Shown here: positions 1 to 8,552 of the stretch, piece after piece
How the letters are laid out: the number at the start of each line of letters is the position of its first letter
Position numbering within the stretch: the stretch's first letter is position 1
Translations under genes and position numbers: made by a program
Source of the DNA: Streptomyces sp. CB09001
GTDB lineage: Bacteria; Actinomycetota; Actinomycetes; Streptomycetales; Streptomycetaceae
Direction of reading: 5' to 3'
Length of the DNA: 64,000 bases
Assembly (NCBI RefSeq): GCF_003369795.1
Contig: NZ_CP026730.1
Span: 4,703,001 to 4,767,000 of the forward strand
Notes under the pieces: model-generated
Told to the model about the DNA's origin: nothing
Seen by the model: only the letters and a program-made list of their open reading frames with translations
Database searches by the model: none

Positions 1-409
1 AGAGCGAGACGGCGGCGGTCCACAGGGGGTAGTCGGGGGCCGGGACGAGGACCTCGTCGCCGTCGTCGAGCAGGCCCTGCATCGCCATCACGATCAGCTC
101 GGAGACGCCGTTGCCGATGAAGACGTGCTCGACGTCCGTCTCGATGCCGAGGGTCTGGTCGTGCATGACGACCGCCCGGCGCGCCGCCAGCAGGCCCTTC
201 GCGTCGCCGTAGCCGTGCGCCGTGGAGACGTTGCGGAGGATGTCCTCCAGGATCTCCGGCGGGCACTCGAAGCCGAAGGCCGCCGGATTCCCGGTGTTCA
301 GCTTCAGGATGCGGTGCCCGGCCGCCTCCAGCCGCATCGCCTCCTCGAGCACCGGGCCCCGGATCTCGTAACAGACGTTGGCGAGCTTGGTCGACTGGAT
401 CACCTGCAT
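1..409 (-). CDS. PLP-dependent aminotransferase (AlaA-like), N-terminal part only
   Basis: The gene runs off the left edge, so only the first ~136 residues are visible. They begin MQVIQSTKLANVCYEIRGPV and contain the NTGNPAAFGF substrate-loop segment, an HGYGDAKG stretch and FIGNGVSELI, the order seen in class I/II aminotransferases of the alanine/valine-pyruvate type. The PLP lysine lies outside the window. It most likely makes alanine from pyruvate using glutamate as amino donor; that substrate is inferred from family resemblance. The start at 409 is chosen because the conserved N-terminus begins there. It is divergent from the secreted protease on the plus strand. Confidence 0.8.
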   Translation of the reverse strand, partial: MQVIQSTKLANVCYEIRGPVLEEAMRLEAAGHRILKLNTGNPAAFGFECPPEILEDILRNVSTAHGYGDAKGLLAARRAVVMHDQTLGIETDVEHVFIGNGVSELIVMAMQGLLDDGDEVLVPAPDYPLWTAAVSL

Positions 410-643
410 GTCCGCGAGCTTACGACCCGGTTACGGCCCATGGGCCGTGTCTTCCACCACGTGAGACGCGCCCGTACGGGTGGTCGCGGCCGCTCGTGAC
501 GGTGCCCGGTGGGCCGGTTCGCGCCAACTGGCGGCCGGTTACCGGCCCTTGTCCACACCCCCCTCTGTCATGAGAATGCCCATGACAATTCGGCGCCGCC
601 CGGACGATCTCCGGCCGGTGCCCTCCATAGAGGGGACCCCCAC

Positions 644-1489
644 ATGAACAAGCCTCTCCTTGCCGCGCTCGCCACCCTGGCCGTCACCGGGGTCGGCGTG
701 GCACCGGCGGCCGCGTCACCCGCGGCTCCCGCCTCATCCGCGGCTCCCACCGCCCGCGCCGTGTCCTTCGCCGGCACCGTCGCGCTCAGCAACTGCTCCG
801 GCTCGGTCGTGCGCCTGCCCGCCTCCGAGGACGACGACCCGGCGCTGGTCATGTCCAACGGCCACTGTCTGGAGACCGGCTTCCCGGCAGCCGGCGAGGT
901 CGTCGTGGACCAGCCCTCCAGTCGCAGCTTCGGGCTGCTCAACGCCTCCGGCACCCGCGTCGGCACCCTGCGGGCCAGCAAGATCGCCTACGCGACGATG
1001 ACCGACACCGACGTCTCGCTCTACCAGCTCACCAGCACGTACGCCCAGATCCGCGGCTCCTACGGGATCAGCCCGCTCACCCTCGACGACACCCGTCCCA
1101 CGGCCGGCACCGCGATCACCGTCGTCTCCGGCTACTGGAAGCGCACCTACGCCTGCGACGTCGACGGGTTCGCGTACCGCCTGAAGGAGGGGGAGTGGAC
1201 CTGGAAGGACTCGGTCCGCTACACCTCCGCCTGCCAGACCATCGGCGGCACCTCGGGATCGCCCGTCGTCGACAACGCGACCGGCGAGGTCGTCGCCGTC
1301 AACAACACGGGCAACGAGGACGGCGGGCGCTGCACCGACAACAACCCCTGCGAGGTCGCCGAGGACGGCACCGTGACGGTCCGCGAGGGCATCAACTACG
1401 GCCAGCAGACCTATCGGATCCCCGGCTGCTTCGGCCTCGACAACAAGCTGGACCTCTCGCGCAGCGGCTGCGTCCTGCCCAAGCCCTGA
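644..1489 (+). CDS. Secreted trypsin-like serine protease (S1 family)
   Basis: The 281-residue protein has an N-terminal signal peptide (lysine followed by a hydrophobic stretch, cleavage near residue 25 after PAAAS) and a chymotrypsin-fold domain. The catalytic triad is visible: His74 in SNGHC, Asp123 in DTDVSLY and Ser204 in GGTSGSP. Paired cysteines (51/75, 171/197 and a C-terminal set) suggest disulfides outside the cell. The start is placed at the ATG at 644 after an AGGGGA-type ribosome site; the reading frame extends upstream but without a signal peptide. It is monocistronic, followed by a convergent deacylase gene 49 bases later. Substrate specificity cannot be read from the sequence. 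Confidence 0.88.
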   Translation: MNKPLLAALATLAVTGVGVAPAAASPAAPASSAAPTARAVSFAGTVALSNCSGSVVRLPASEDDDPALVMSNGHCLETGFPAAGEVVVDQPSSRSFGLLNASGTRVGTLRASKIAYATMTDTDVSLYQLTSTYAQIRGSYGISPLTLDDTRPTAGTAITVVSGYWKRTYACDVDGFAYRLKEGEWTWKDSVRYTSACQTIGGTSGSPVVDNATGEVVAVNNTGNEDGGRCTDNNPCEVAEDGTVTVREGINYGQQTYRIPGCFGLDNKLDLSRSGCVLPKP

Positions 1490-1538
1490 CGACAGGGCAT
1501 CGGGCCGGTCCGGCGGCTCCAGCCGGACCGGCCCGGGC

Positions 1539-3149
1539 TCAGCGCGGAACCCGGCGCACCGACCGCCCGGCCAGCACGTCGGTGCGCCGCCCGTCCTCCA
1601 TCACGAAACGCCCGTCGACCAGGACGTACGGGATGCCCGTGGGCAGCACCCGCGGGTCCTCGAACGAACTGCCCGCGGCCACCGTCGCCGGGTCGAAGAG
1701 CACCAGGTCGGCCCGGTACCCCTCGCGGACCAGGCCCCGGTCGGGGAGCCGCAGCCGGGCCGCCGGGCGCGAGGTGAGGTGGGCGACGCACTCCTCCAGC
1801 GTGAGCACCCCCAGCTCGCGCACGTAGTGGCCCAGGTAGTGCGGAAACGTGCCGTACGCGCGCGGGTGCGGCTTGGCGCCCTGGAGGATGCCGTCCGAGC
1901 CGCCGGTGTGGACCCGGTGCCGCATGATCGCGCGGACGTTCTCCTCGTGGCCGACGTGCTGGAGGATGGTCGGCGCCAGCCGGTCGGCGAGCAGCAGGTG
2001 CCGGGCCACCGCCCAGGGGCTCTCGCCGCGCAGCCGCGCCGACTCCAGCACCGTCCGGCCGACGTACTCGGCGAGCGTTGGGTCGCCCGTGCCGGAGATC
2101 TCGATCGTCTCCCACTCCATGGGCACACCGTGGGAGCCGTCGGAGCCGATCTCCTCCATGTGGTGCCGGATCCGCTCGGCGGTGTCGTCGTCCGCCAGCC
2201 GCTTCAGGATCTGCTCCGGGCCGCCCTCGCTGGCCCAGCTCGGCAGCAGTGCCACGAGGGTGGTGCAGCCGGGCGTGTACGGGTAGGTGTCGAGGGTGAT
2301 GTCGGCGCCGCCCGCGAGTGCCTCGTCGAGCAGGGTCAGCAGCTCGGGCGCCCTGCCCTTGTTCACGCCGAAGTTCATGGTGGCGTGCGCCAGGTGCAGC
2401 GGGCAGCCCGCCTCCCGGGTCAGCTCCACCATCTCCTCGTACGCCTTCAGGGCGCCCGCCCCGTACGAGCGGTGGTGCGGGCAGTAGTAGCCGCCGTACG
2501 ACGCCACCACCCGGCACAGCTCGGTCAGCTCGGCGTCCTTGGCGTACATGCCGGGCGTGTAGGTCAGTCCCGAGGACATGCCGACCGCGCCCTGCTCCAG
2601 GCCCTCGGCGACCAGGCGCCGCATGTGCTCCAGCTCCGCCTCGGTCGCCTCCCGGTCGTCCCAGCCGACGGCGAGGGCGCGCACCGTGCCCTGCGGGATC
2701 AGGTACGCGGCGTTGACCGCGATGCCCCGGTCGAGCCGGTCCAGGTACTCGCCGACCGACCGCCAGTCGAAGTCGACGTCGTCCCCGTGGCCGTTCCACC
2801 CGGCGATCGCCCGGCGCACCTCGCCGAGGGTGCGGTCGTCGGCCGGCGCGTAGGACAGCCCGTCCTGGCCGATGACCTCCAGGGTGACGCCCTGGGCGGC
2901 CTTGGCGCTGTGGTCCGGGTCCCGCAGCAGCGCCAGGTCGCTGTGGGCGTGCATGTCGATGAAGCCGGGGGCCAGGACCAGGCCCTCGGCGTCCAGTTCC
3001 CGGCGCGCCTTGGGGCGCTGGCAGCCGGCGGCCGCCGCCTCCTTGACGATCGAGACGATCCGGCCGCCGTCGACCACGACGTCGGCGCGGTAGGAGTCGC
3101 CGCCGGAGCCGTCCACGACGTCGGCGTCCCTGATGACCAGCTCTTCCAT
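1539..3149 (-). CDS. N-acyl-D-amino-acid deacylase (amidohydrolase family)
   Basis: This 536-residue cytoplasmic metal-dependent amidohydrolase has the D-aminoacylase layout: a short beta domain, the GFIDMHAHSD metal motif (His67, His69), SSGLTYTPGMYA, a central HLAHAT motif, and a C-terminal return to the beta domain near RADLVLFDP. The family hydrolyses N-acyl-D-amino acids or related N-acyl compounds to the free amine and a carboxylate. The start at 3149 follows a strong GGAGGAG site. It lies 46 bases downstream of the PLP dehydratase gene on the same strand, so the two are probably co-transcribed. This suggests that it deacylates the substrate which the PLP enzyme then deaminates. N-acetyl-D-glucosaminate is my preferred candidate; a plain N-acyl-D-amino acid is the alternative. 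Confidence 0.85.
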   Translation of the reverse strand: MEELVIRDADVVDGSGGDSYRADVVVDGGRIVSIVKEAAAAGCQRPKARRELDAEGLVLAPGFIDMHAHSDLALLRDPDHSAKAAQGVTLEVIGQDGLSYAPADDRTLGEVRRAIAGWNGHGDDVDFDWRSVGEYLDRLDRGIAVNAAYLIPQGTVRALAVGWDDREATEAELEHMRRLVAEGLEQGAVGMSSGLTYTPGMYAKDAELTELCRVVASYGGYYCPHHRSYGAGALKAYEEMVELTREAGCPLHLAHATMNFGVNKGRAPELLTLLDEALAGGADITLDTYPYTPGCTTLVALLPSWASEGGPEQILKRLADDDTAERIRHHMEEIGSDGSHGVPMEWETIEISGTGDPTLAEYVGRTVLESARLRGESPWAVARHLLLADRLAPTILQHVGHEENVRAIMRHRVHTGGSDGILQGAKPHPRAYGTFPHYLGHYVRELGVLTLEECVAHLTSRPAARLRLPDRGLVREGYRADLVLFDPATVAAGSSFEDPRVLPTGIPYVLVDGRFVMEDGRRTDVLAGRSVRRVPR

Positions 3150-3195
3150 GCCTGACTCCTCCTGGATCCGCTGCTCGGATCCTCTACCCGGTCTT

Positions 3196-4503
3196 CTAGA
3201 AGAACGTGCGGATGTAGTCGACGACCGTCCCGTCCGCCTCGGCGACCGGGATGAGCTGCCACTTGTCGAAGGAGGTGCACGGGTGGGACAGGCCGGTCCC
3301 GAGCCAGTCACCGACCTCCAGGTCCGCCTCCCCGGTCGTGCGCACCCACGCGTGCTGGTCGGACAGACCGGTCACCTCGATGCCGGTCGCCGGGCGCTCC
3401 GGGCCGCCGTCCGAGGGGCGCACCACCTGGGCGAAGGGCAGGTGGAGGTCGTACGCCGCGTCCCGCTTGCCCGCGTTGGTGAACGCCTGCTCGGGGGAGG
3501 GGCGGGAGACGACCTGGCTCCACAGCCGGAAGGCGGGCTCCAGGGCGCCCTCCTCGGGGACCCGGTTGAAGGGCGTCAGCTCGCGGTAGTGGCCGTCGTC
3601 GTGGGAGACGTACGCGCCCGAGCGCAGCAGCTTCAGCACGGGCAGCGAGAGGTCGGGGACCTCGGCGAACACGTCGGCCACCGCGTCGAACCAGGCGCTG
3701 CCGCCCGCGCTCAGCACGATCTCGTCGAGGCCGGTCCCGGCGAACCGCCCGGCCTTGTCGAAGTCGGCGGCCAGCGCGACCAGCCGCCGCAGCCAGGCGT
3801 GCACGCGCTCCGGGTCGGCGTCCGGCACCTCGCCCTCGTACCCGGCGACCCCGGCCAGCCGAAGCGTCCGGGTACCCGCCACCGCGTCGGCGACCGCCGC
3901 GCACCCGGCCTCGGTGCGCACACCGGTCCGGGCCCCCTCACCGGCGCCCAGCTCGACCACGACGTCCACCGGGCGGCGGGCCCCCGCCCCGGACAGGGCC
4001 GCGTCCATCAGCCCGACGCCGCGCACGGAGTCGACGTAGCAGACGAAACGGAACTCCGGGTCGGCGTCCAGCTCGGCGGAGATCCAACGCAGGGCGGCGG
4101 CGTCGACCAGTTCGTTGGCCAGGAAGACCCGCTGGATGCCGAACGCCCGCGCCACCCGTACCTGGTGCGGCACGGCGAGGGTGATGCCCCAGGCACCGTG
4201 CTCGAGCTGGCGGTGGAAGAGCTGCGGCGCCATGGAGGTCTTGCCGTGCGGCGCGAAGGCGAGGCCGTGCCGGGCGGAGTACATCTCCATCAGCTTCAGG
4301 TTGTGCTCCAGCCGCTCGGCGGACAGCGCCAGGACCGGGGTGGTGAAGCCGCCGGTGAAGAGGTTGCGGCGCTGTCCGGCCAGCTCGGCGAGGGTCAGAC
4401 CGTACGCGTCCGGCGGGAGGCCCTTGAAGCGGTGGTCGACGTGCTCCCCGGCCAGCCTGGCGAGAGCGTCGCGGCCGTCGGTGGGGCCGGAGTCGAGGGC
4501 CAT
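3196..4503 (-). CDS. PLP-dependent D-threonine aldolase-fold ammonia-lyase (candidate D-glucosaminate dehydratase)
   Basis: The protein has 435 residues. The N-terminal alanine-racemase-type barrel carries the PLP lysine in HGKTSMAP (Lys88). The C-terminal domain ends with the divalent-metal motif SHPCTSFDKW (His407, Cys409) typical of D-threonine aldolase and D-serine dehydratase relatives. Annotators usually call such proteins 'amino acid deaminase' or 'alanine racemase domain' proteins. As I recall it, D-glucosaminate dehydratase of Pseudomonas belongs to this fold and yields 2-keto-3-deoxygluconate plus ammonia, which fits the KDG-type kinase and RidA encoded across the divergent promoter. 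Start 4503 faces the kinase gene over a 136-base intergenic region that holds a perfect palindrome. D-threonine aldolase or D-serine dehydratase activity remains possible. Confidence 0.75.
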   Translation of the reverse strand: MALDSGPTDGRDALARLAGEHVDHRFKGLPPDAYGLTLAELAGQRRNLFTGGFTTPVLALSAERLEHNLKLMEMYSARHGLAFAPHGKTSMAPQLFHRQLEHGAWGITLAVPHQVRVARAFGIQRVFLANELVDAAALRWISAELDADPEFRFVCYVDSVRGVGLMDAALSGAGARRPVDVVVELGAGEGARTGVRTEAGCAAVADAVAGTRTLRLAGVAGYEGEVPDADPERVHAWLRRLVALAADFDKAGRFAGTGLDEIVLSAGGSAWFDAVADVFAEVPDLSLPVLKLLRSGAYVSHDDGHYRELTPFNRVPEEGALEPAFRLWSQVVSRPSPEQAFTNAGKRDAAYDLHLPFAQVVRPSDGGPERPATGIEVTGLSDQHAWVRTTGEADLEVGDWLGTGLSHPCTSFDKWQLIPVAEADGTVVDYIRTFF

Positions 4504-4523
4504 GGAGCCTCCCTGATCTGATG

Positions 4524-4542
4524 CGTTGCAATGTCTGCAACG
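4524..4542. promoter_or_regulatory. Perfect palindrome, probable IclR operator
   Basis: The sequence CGTTGCA, five bases, then TGCAACG forms a perfect inverted repeat between the divergent dehydratase (minus) and kinase (plus) genes. It is 20 bases from the dehydratase start codon. IclR-family regulators bind short palindromes of this size, and an IclR gene lies in the plus-strand operon, so autoregulation plus control of both arms is the simplest reading. The symmetry is seen; the identity of the binding protein is inferred. Confidence 0.6.
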
Positions 4543-4639
4543 ACCATTGCGTATATCGCTTACTGCTGTCTAACATCTCGGCGAACGCGCGGTCAACGGA
4601 GCCGCCCCCCACGAGACGCGACGAGGAGCCCCCACCATC

Positions 4640-5695
4640 GTGACCGCCATCGGACGAACCAGCACCGCCCCCGACGTCGTGGACGTCGTCGCGCTCGGCG
4701 AGTCCATGGTCACCTTCCTGCCCTCCCGCCCCGGGCGCCTCGCCGACGTCCCCTCCTTCGACCGCGCCATCGGCGGCGCCGAGTCCAACGTGGCCTGCGT
4801 GCTCGCCGCCGCCGGGCACTCCGCCCGCTGGGTCGGCCGGATCGGCGCCGACGGCTTCGGCGACCACCTGGTCGAGGCGATCGGCGCCTACGGCGTCGAC
4901 GTCTCCGCCGTACGCCGCGACCCCGCCCGCCCCACCGGCGTCTACTTCCGCACCGCGGGCGACCGCGCCACCGACGCCCACGAGGTGGCCTACTACCGGG
5001 CGGGCTCGGCCGCGTCCGCGATGTCCGTCGACACCATGGACCTCGACGCGATCCGCTCCGGCCGCGTCCTGCACGTGTCCGGCATCACCCCCGCGCTCTC
5101 CGCCGACTGCCTCGGCCTGATGCGCGAGCTGACCGCCCGCCGCCCCGGCCGGCCCCTCGTCTCCTTCGACGTCAACCACCGCCCGGGCCTGTGGCGCGAC
5201 GCCGGTCACGGACACGGCCCCGAGGTGCTCCTGGAACTGGCCCGCGGCGCCGACCTCGTCTTCGTCGGCGACGACGAGGCACGGGACGCCTGGGGTCTCG
5301 GCGGACCCGAGGCGGTCCGCGCCGCGCTGCCCGAGCCGGAGCTGCTCGTCGTCAAACAGGGCGCGAGCGGCGCCACCGCCTTCCACGGCGCCGACGTCAC
5401 CTCCGTGCCCGCCCTGCACGTCGACGTCGTCGCCGCCGTCGGCGCGGGCGACGCCTTCGCCGCCGGGTTCCTCTCCGCCACCCTGCGCGAGAAACCCGTA
5501 CGCGAGCGCCTGCGCCACGGCCACCTCTGGGCCGCCGCGGCCCTCACCACCCCCGCCGACCTCGCCGCACCCCCCGCCCGCGACCGCGCCGACCGCCTTG
5601 TCGCCCTCGACGACACCGCGTGGGGGAGACTGCGACTCGGCCCCGGCTGGACACAGGACGTCCGAGGGGCCGACGAGGAGGTACGAACGCCATGA
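4640..5695 (+). CDS. PfkB-family sugar kinase, 2-keto-3-deoxygluconate kinase type
   Basis: This 351-residue ribokinase-family protein starts with GTG after an ACGAGGAG ribosome site. It opens with VVALGESMVTFLP and the GGAESNVA sugar-binding segment, and has the ATP/anion-hole signature GAGDAFAAGF (catalytic Asp271) near the C-terminus. The ALGESM...P opening is typical of KDG kinases. It would phosphorylate 2-keto-3-deoxygluconate to KDPG, feeding an Entner-Doudoroff-type aldolase encoded elsewhere. It is the first gene of the plus-strand operon, and its stop overlaps the IclR start (ATGA). A different ketose or nucleoside substrate cannot be excluded from sequence alone. Confidence 0.82.
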   Translation: MTAIGRTSTAPDVVDVVALGESMVTFLPSRPGRLADVPSFDRAIGGAESNVACVLAAAGHSARWVGRIGADGFGDHLVEAIGAYGVDVSAVRRDPARPTGVYFRTAGDRATDAHEVAYYRAGSAASAMSVDTMDLDAIRSGRVLHVSGITPALSADCLGLMRELTARRPGRPLVSFDVNHRPGLWRDAGHGHGPEVLLELARGADLVFVGDDEARDAWGLGGPEAVRAALPEPELLVVKQGASGATAFHGADVTSVPALHVDVVAAVGAGDAFAAGFLSATLREKPVRERLRHGHLWAAAALTTPADLAAPPARDRADRLVALDDTAWGRLRLGPGWTQDVRGADEEVRTP

Positions 5696-6456
5696 GCCAG
5701 ACCGTCGACCGCGCGCTCAGCATCCTGCCGCTGCTCGCCGAGGGCCCCGCCGACCTGGGCCGGGTCGCCGAGCGCCTGGGCGTGCACAAGTCCACGGCCC
5801 TGCGGCTGCTGCGCACCCTCCACGAGCACGGCTTCGTCTACCGGCAGTCCGACCAGCGCTACCGCCTCGGCGCCCGGCTCATCTCCCTCGCCCAGGAGGC
5901 GATGGAGAACCTCGACGTCCGCGAGATCGCCCACCCCCACCTCGTACGCCTCAACGAACAGGTCGGACACACCGTCCACCTCGCCGTCCACGAGGAGGAC
6001 GAGGTCCTCTACATCGACAAGGTCGAGAGCCGCTACCCGGTCCGCATGTACTCCCGGATCGGCAAGCCCGTCGCCATCACCGTCGCGGCCGTCGCCAAGC
6101 TGCTGCTCGCCGACCTCCCCGAGGACGAGCGCCGGACCGTGGCCGAGCAGCTCGACTACCCCATGTACACGGCCCGTTCGACACCGAACGCCGACGGGTT
6201 CCTCAAGGAACTCGCCAAGGTGCGCGAACAGGGCTGGGCCACCGACCTCGGTGGCCACGAGGAGTCCATCAACTGCGTCGCCGCGCCCATCCGGGGCGCC
6301 GACGGCCGGGTGGTCGCCGCCATGTCGGTCTCCGCGCCGAACGTCGTCGTCACCGCCGACGAACTCCTCACCCTGCTCCCGCTGGTGCGCCGTACCGCGG
6401 ACGCCATCAGCGGCGAGTACTCCGGCAGGACCCCAGTCAAGGAAGTCACCGCATGA
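5692..6456 (+). CDS. IclR-family transcriptional regulator
   Basis: The protein has 254 residues. An N-terminal winged helix (VDRALSILPLLAEGP, then LGVHKSTALRLLRTL) is followed by the IclR effector domain with YIDKVES, IGKPVAITVAAVAK and the late SINCVAAPI segment that lines the ligand pocket. It is translationally coupled at both ends: its ATG overlaps the kinase stop and its TGA overlaps the ridA ATG. Its position inside the catabolic operon and the palindrome at the operon head suggest it senses a pathway intermediate and controls both divergent arms. IclR proteins can repress or activate; which applies here is not visible. Confidence 0.9.
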   Translation: MSQTVDRALSILPLLAEGPADLGRVAERLGVHKSTALRLLRTLHEHGFVYRQSDQRYRLGARLISLAQEAMENLDVREIAHPHLVRLNEQVGHTVHLAVHEEDEVLYIDKVESRYPVRMYSRIGKPVAITVAAVAKLLLADLPEDERRTVAEQLDYPMYTARSTPNADGFLKELAKVREQGWATDLGGHEESINCVAAPIRGADGRVVAAMSVSAPNVVVTADELLTLLPLVRRTADAISGEYSGRTPVKEVTA

Positions 6457-6863
6457 CCGACAAGATCGCTCTCGTCCCCGCGACCCACACCGTTCCCCCG
6501 GCGAAGTTCAGCCACGGCGTGAAGAAGGGCAACATCCTCCAGGTCGCCGGCCAGGTCGGCTTCCTCCCCCACGAGGAGGGCAGGGCCCCCACCCCGGCCG
6601 GTCCGACCCTGCGCGAGCAGACCCTCCAGACCCTCGCCAACGTCAAGGCGATCCTGGAGGAGGGCGGCGCCTCCTGGGACGACGTGATGATGCTCCGCGT
6701 CTACCTCACGGACGTGGACCACTTCGCCGAGATGAACGAGATCTACAACGCCTACTTCGAGGAGCAGGGCCTCACCCAGCCGCCCGCCGCGCGCACGACC
6801 GTCTACGTCGGTCTGCCCGCCGGCCTCCTCATCGAGATCGACGCGCTCGCCGTCCTCGGCTGA
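6453..6863 (+). CDS. ridA: RidA-family enamine/imine deaminase
   Basis: This 136-residue cytoplasmic YjgF/YER057c/UK114-family protein has the GQVG segment, the TLANVKAILEEGG helix and the active-site arginine in PPAARTTV (Arg114) with a following acidic residue near Glu128. RidA proteins hydrolyse reactive 2-aminoacrylate-type enamines and imines released by PLP-dependent dehydratases. Its coupling to a cluster that contains a PLP ammonia-lyase makes biochemical sense: it would clear the enamine formed after water is eliminated from the amino acid substrate. It overlaps the IclR stop by four bases. Confidence 0.88.
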   Translation: MTDKIALVPATHTVPPAKFSHGVKKGNILQVAGQVGFLPHEEGRAPTPAGPTLREQTLQTLANVKAILEEGGASWDDVMMLRVYLTDVDHFAEMNEIYNAYFEEQGLTQPPAARTTVYVGLPAGLLIEIDALAVLG

Positions 6864-6897
6864 CCGTCCCACCCCTCGCCTGCCTGACTGTCTGTGA

Positions 6898-6936
6898 ACG
6901 GCACGGCGTCCTCCACCCCCGGGGGCGCCGTGCCGT
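6898..6936. terminator. Hairpin between ridA and gntP
   Basis: An 11-base perfect stem (ACGGCACGGCG with its complement at 6926-6936) closes a 17-base loop. No T tract follows, so it may be a weak terminator or an mRNA-processing or stability hairpin that lowers permease expression relative to the upstream genes. Confidence 0.5.
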
Positions 6937-6984
6937 GCTCCTCCCTGCCCGAAAGCTCCATGTACTTATCCAGAGGACCCCCGT

Positions 6985-8463
6985 ATGTCCTACTCCGCCA
7001 TTCCCCTCGCCGCCGCCGAGACCCCACCCCACACCGGCGGCCTGCTCACGCTGATCGACGGTACGGCGGGCCTGCTGACCGTCGCCGCCATCGGCATCGC
7101 GCTGCTGCTCTTCCTCATCATCAAGGTGCGGCTCCAGCCCTTCGTCGCGCTGCTCGCCGTCTCCATAGCCGTCGGCCTGCTCGCCGGCCTGTCGGTCACC
7201 GAACTCTTCGGCACCGTCCAGAAGTCGGACGCCGTCTCGACGATCGAGTCCGGCATGGGCGGCATCCTCGGCCACGTCGCCATCATCATCGGCCTGGGCA
7301 CCATGCTCGGCGCGATCCTCGAAGTCAGCGGCGGCGCCCAGGTGCTGGCCTCACGGCTCCTCGGTCTCTTCGGCGAGAAGCGCGCCCCGCTCGCCATGGG
7401 CCTCACCGGCCTGATCTTCGGCATCCCGGTCTTCTTCGACGTGGGCATCTTCGTCCTCGCGCCCATCGTCTACGCCGCCGCCAAGCGCTCCGGCAAGTCG
7501 ATCCTGCTCTACTGCCTGCCGCTGCTGGCCGGCCTCTCCATGACCCACGCCTTCCTGCCGCCGCACCCCGGCCCGGTGGCCGCCGCCGGACTGCTGAACG
7601 TCAAGCTCGGCTGGATCATCCTCATGGGCATCGTCTGCGGCATCCCCGCCGTCCTCGCCGCCTGGGTGTTCTCCGCCTGGATCGGCCGCCGCATCTTCGT
7701 GCCCGTGCCGCAGGACATGGTCGAGGCGTCCGAGGAGGCCAAGCAGGCCGTCATCGAGGAGCAGCGCAAGGCGGGCGTCGCGCCCACCGAGACCCCGGTC
7801 GCGCTCGGCACGGTCCTCGGCATCATCGGCACCCCGCTGGTCCTGATCCTCGCCGCGACCTTCTCCTCCATCGCCCTGGACCCGTCCACCCTCCGCTCGG
7901 TGATCGAGTTCTTCGGCAACCCGTTCGTCGCCCTGACCATCGCCCTGCTCCTCGCCTACTACCTGCTCGGCATCCGGCGCGGCTGGTCCCGCAAGTCGCT
8001 GGAGACCGTCTCGACCGCCTCGCTGAAGCCGGTCGGCAACATCCTGCTGGTGGTCGGCGCGGGCGGGGTCTTCGGCGCCGTCCTCAAGGCCAGCGGCGTC
8101 GCCCAGGCCCTCTCCGACACCTTCAACGACGTCGGCCTGCCGGTGATCGTCCTCGCCTACCTGATCTCCGTGGTGCTGCGGGTCGCGCAGGGCTCGGCGA
8201 CGGTGGCCATCGTGACGACGGCGGGCATCGTGGCACCGCTGCTCGCCGAGGGCGACCACTCGCAGGCCTTCGTCGCGCTGGTCATCATGGCCATCTCCGC
8301 GGGCTCCATCTTCGCCTCGCACGTCAACGACGGCGGCTTCTGGATGGTCGCCAAGTACTTCGGCATCAGCGAGCGGGACACGCTCAAGACGTGGACCGTG
8401 CTGGAGAGCGTCCTGTCGGTCGCCGGGTTCGTGGTGGCGGCGGTGGTGAGCCTGTTCGTGTAG
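6985..8463 (+). CDS. GntP-family gluconate-type proton symporter
   Basis: This 492-residue polytopic membrane protein has about twelve hydrophobic segments. It shows GntP hallmarks such as GIPVFFDVGIFVLAPIVY, the SMTHAFLPPHPGP loop, and the C-terminal QGSATVAIVTTAGI and SAGSIFASHVNDGGFW segments. Family members import gluconate, idonate or related sugar acids with protons. Placement after the IclR/kinase/RidA genes suggests it imports the pathway substrate, possibly glucosaminate or its N-acetyl form. It is separated from ridA by 121 bases that include a hairpin. Start at 6985 follows AGAGGA. Confidence 0.87.
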   Translation: MSYSAIPLAAAETPPHTGGLLTLIDGTAGLLTVAAIGIALLLFLIIKVRLQPFVALLAVSIAVGLLAGLSVTELFGTVQKSDAVSTIESGMGGILGHVAIIIGLGTMLGAILEVSGGAQVLASRLLGLFGEKRAPLAMGLTGLIFGIPVFFDVGIFVLAPIVYAAAKRSGKSILLYCLPLLAGLSMTHAFLPPHPGPVAAAGLLNVKLGWIILMGIVCGIPAVLAAWVFSAWIGRRIFVPVPQDMVEASEEAKQAVIEEQRKAGVAPTETPVALGTVLGIIGTPLVLILAATFSSIALDPSTLRSVIEFFGNPFVALTIALLLAYYLLGIRRGWSRKSLETVSTASLKPVGNILLVVGAGGVFGAVLKASGVAQALSDTFNDVGLPVIVLAYLISVVLRVAQGSATVAIVTTAGIVAPLLAEGDHSQAFVALVIMAISAGSIFASHVNDGGFWMVAKYFGISERDTLKTWTVLESVLSVAGFVVAAVVSLFV

Positions 8464-8492
8464 GCGGCTCGTGTAGGCGGCTCGTGTAGGCG
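8458..8492 (+). repeat. 13-base direct repeat at the gntP stop codon
   Basis: The unit GTGTAGGCGGCTC occurs twice in full and a third time in part. The first copy contains the gntP stop codon (TAG), so each copy restates it. It looks like slippage-generated tandem duplication. Confidence 0.75.
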
Positions 8493-8552
8493 TCTGATAA
8501 CGAAGTTGGGGCTGGCTGTGTCCGACACAGGATCGTCGACCATACTGCCCGC

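Noticed and set aside
125..499. Plus-strand open frame over the aminotransferase
   Set aside because: It is antisense to a gene with clear aminotransferase motifs and has no conserved features.
1779..3155. Long plus-strand frame over the deacylase gene
   Set aside because: Shadow frame produced by GC3 bias; the minus-strand product has metal-binding and family motifs.
5598..6863. Arg/Pro-rich frame across the IclR and ridA genes
   Set aside because: Composition is that of an out-of-frame reading; IclR and RidA are unmistakable in their own frames.
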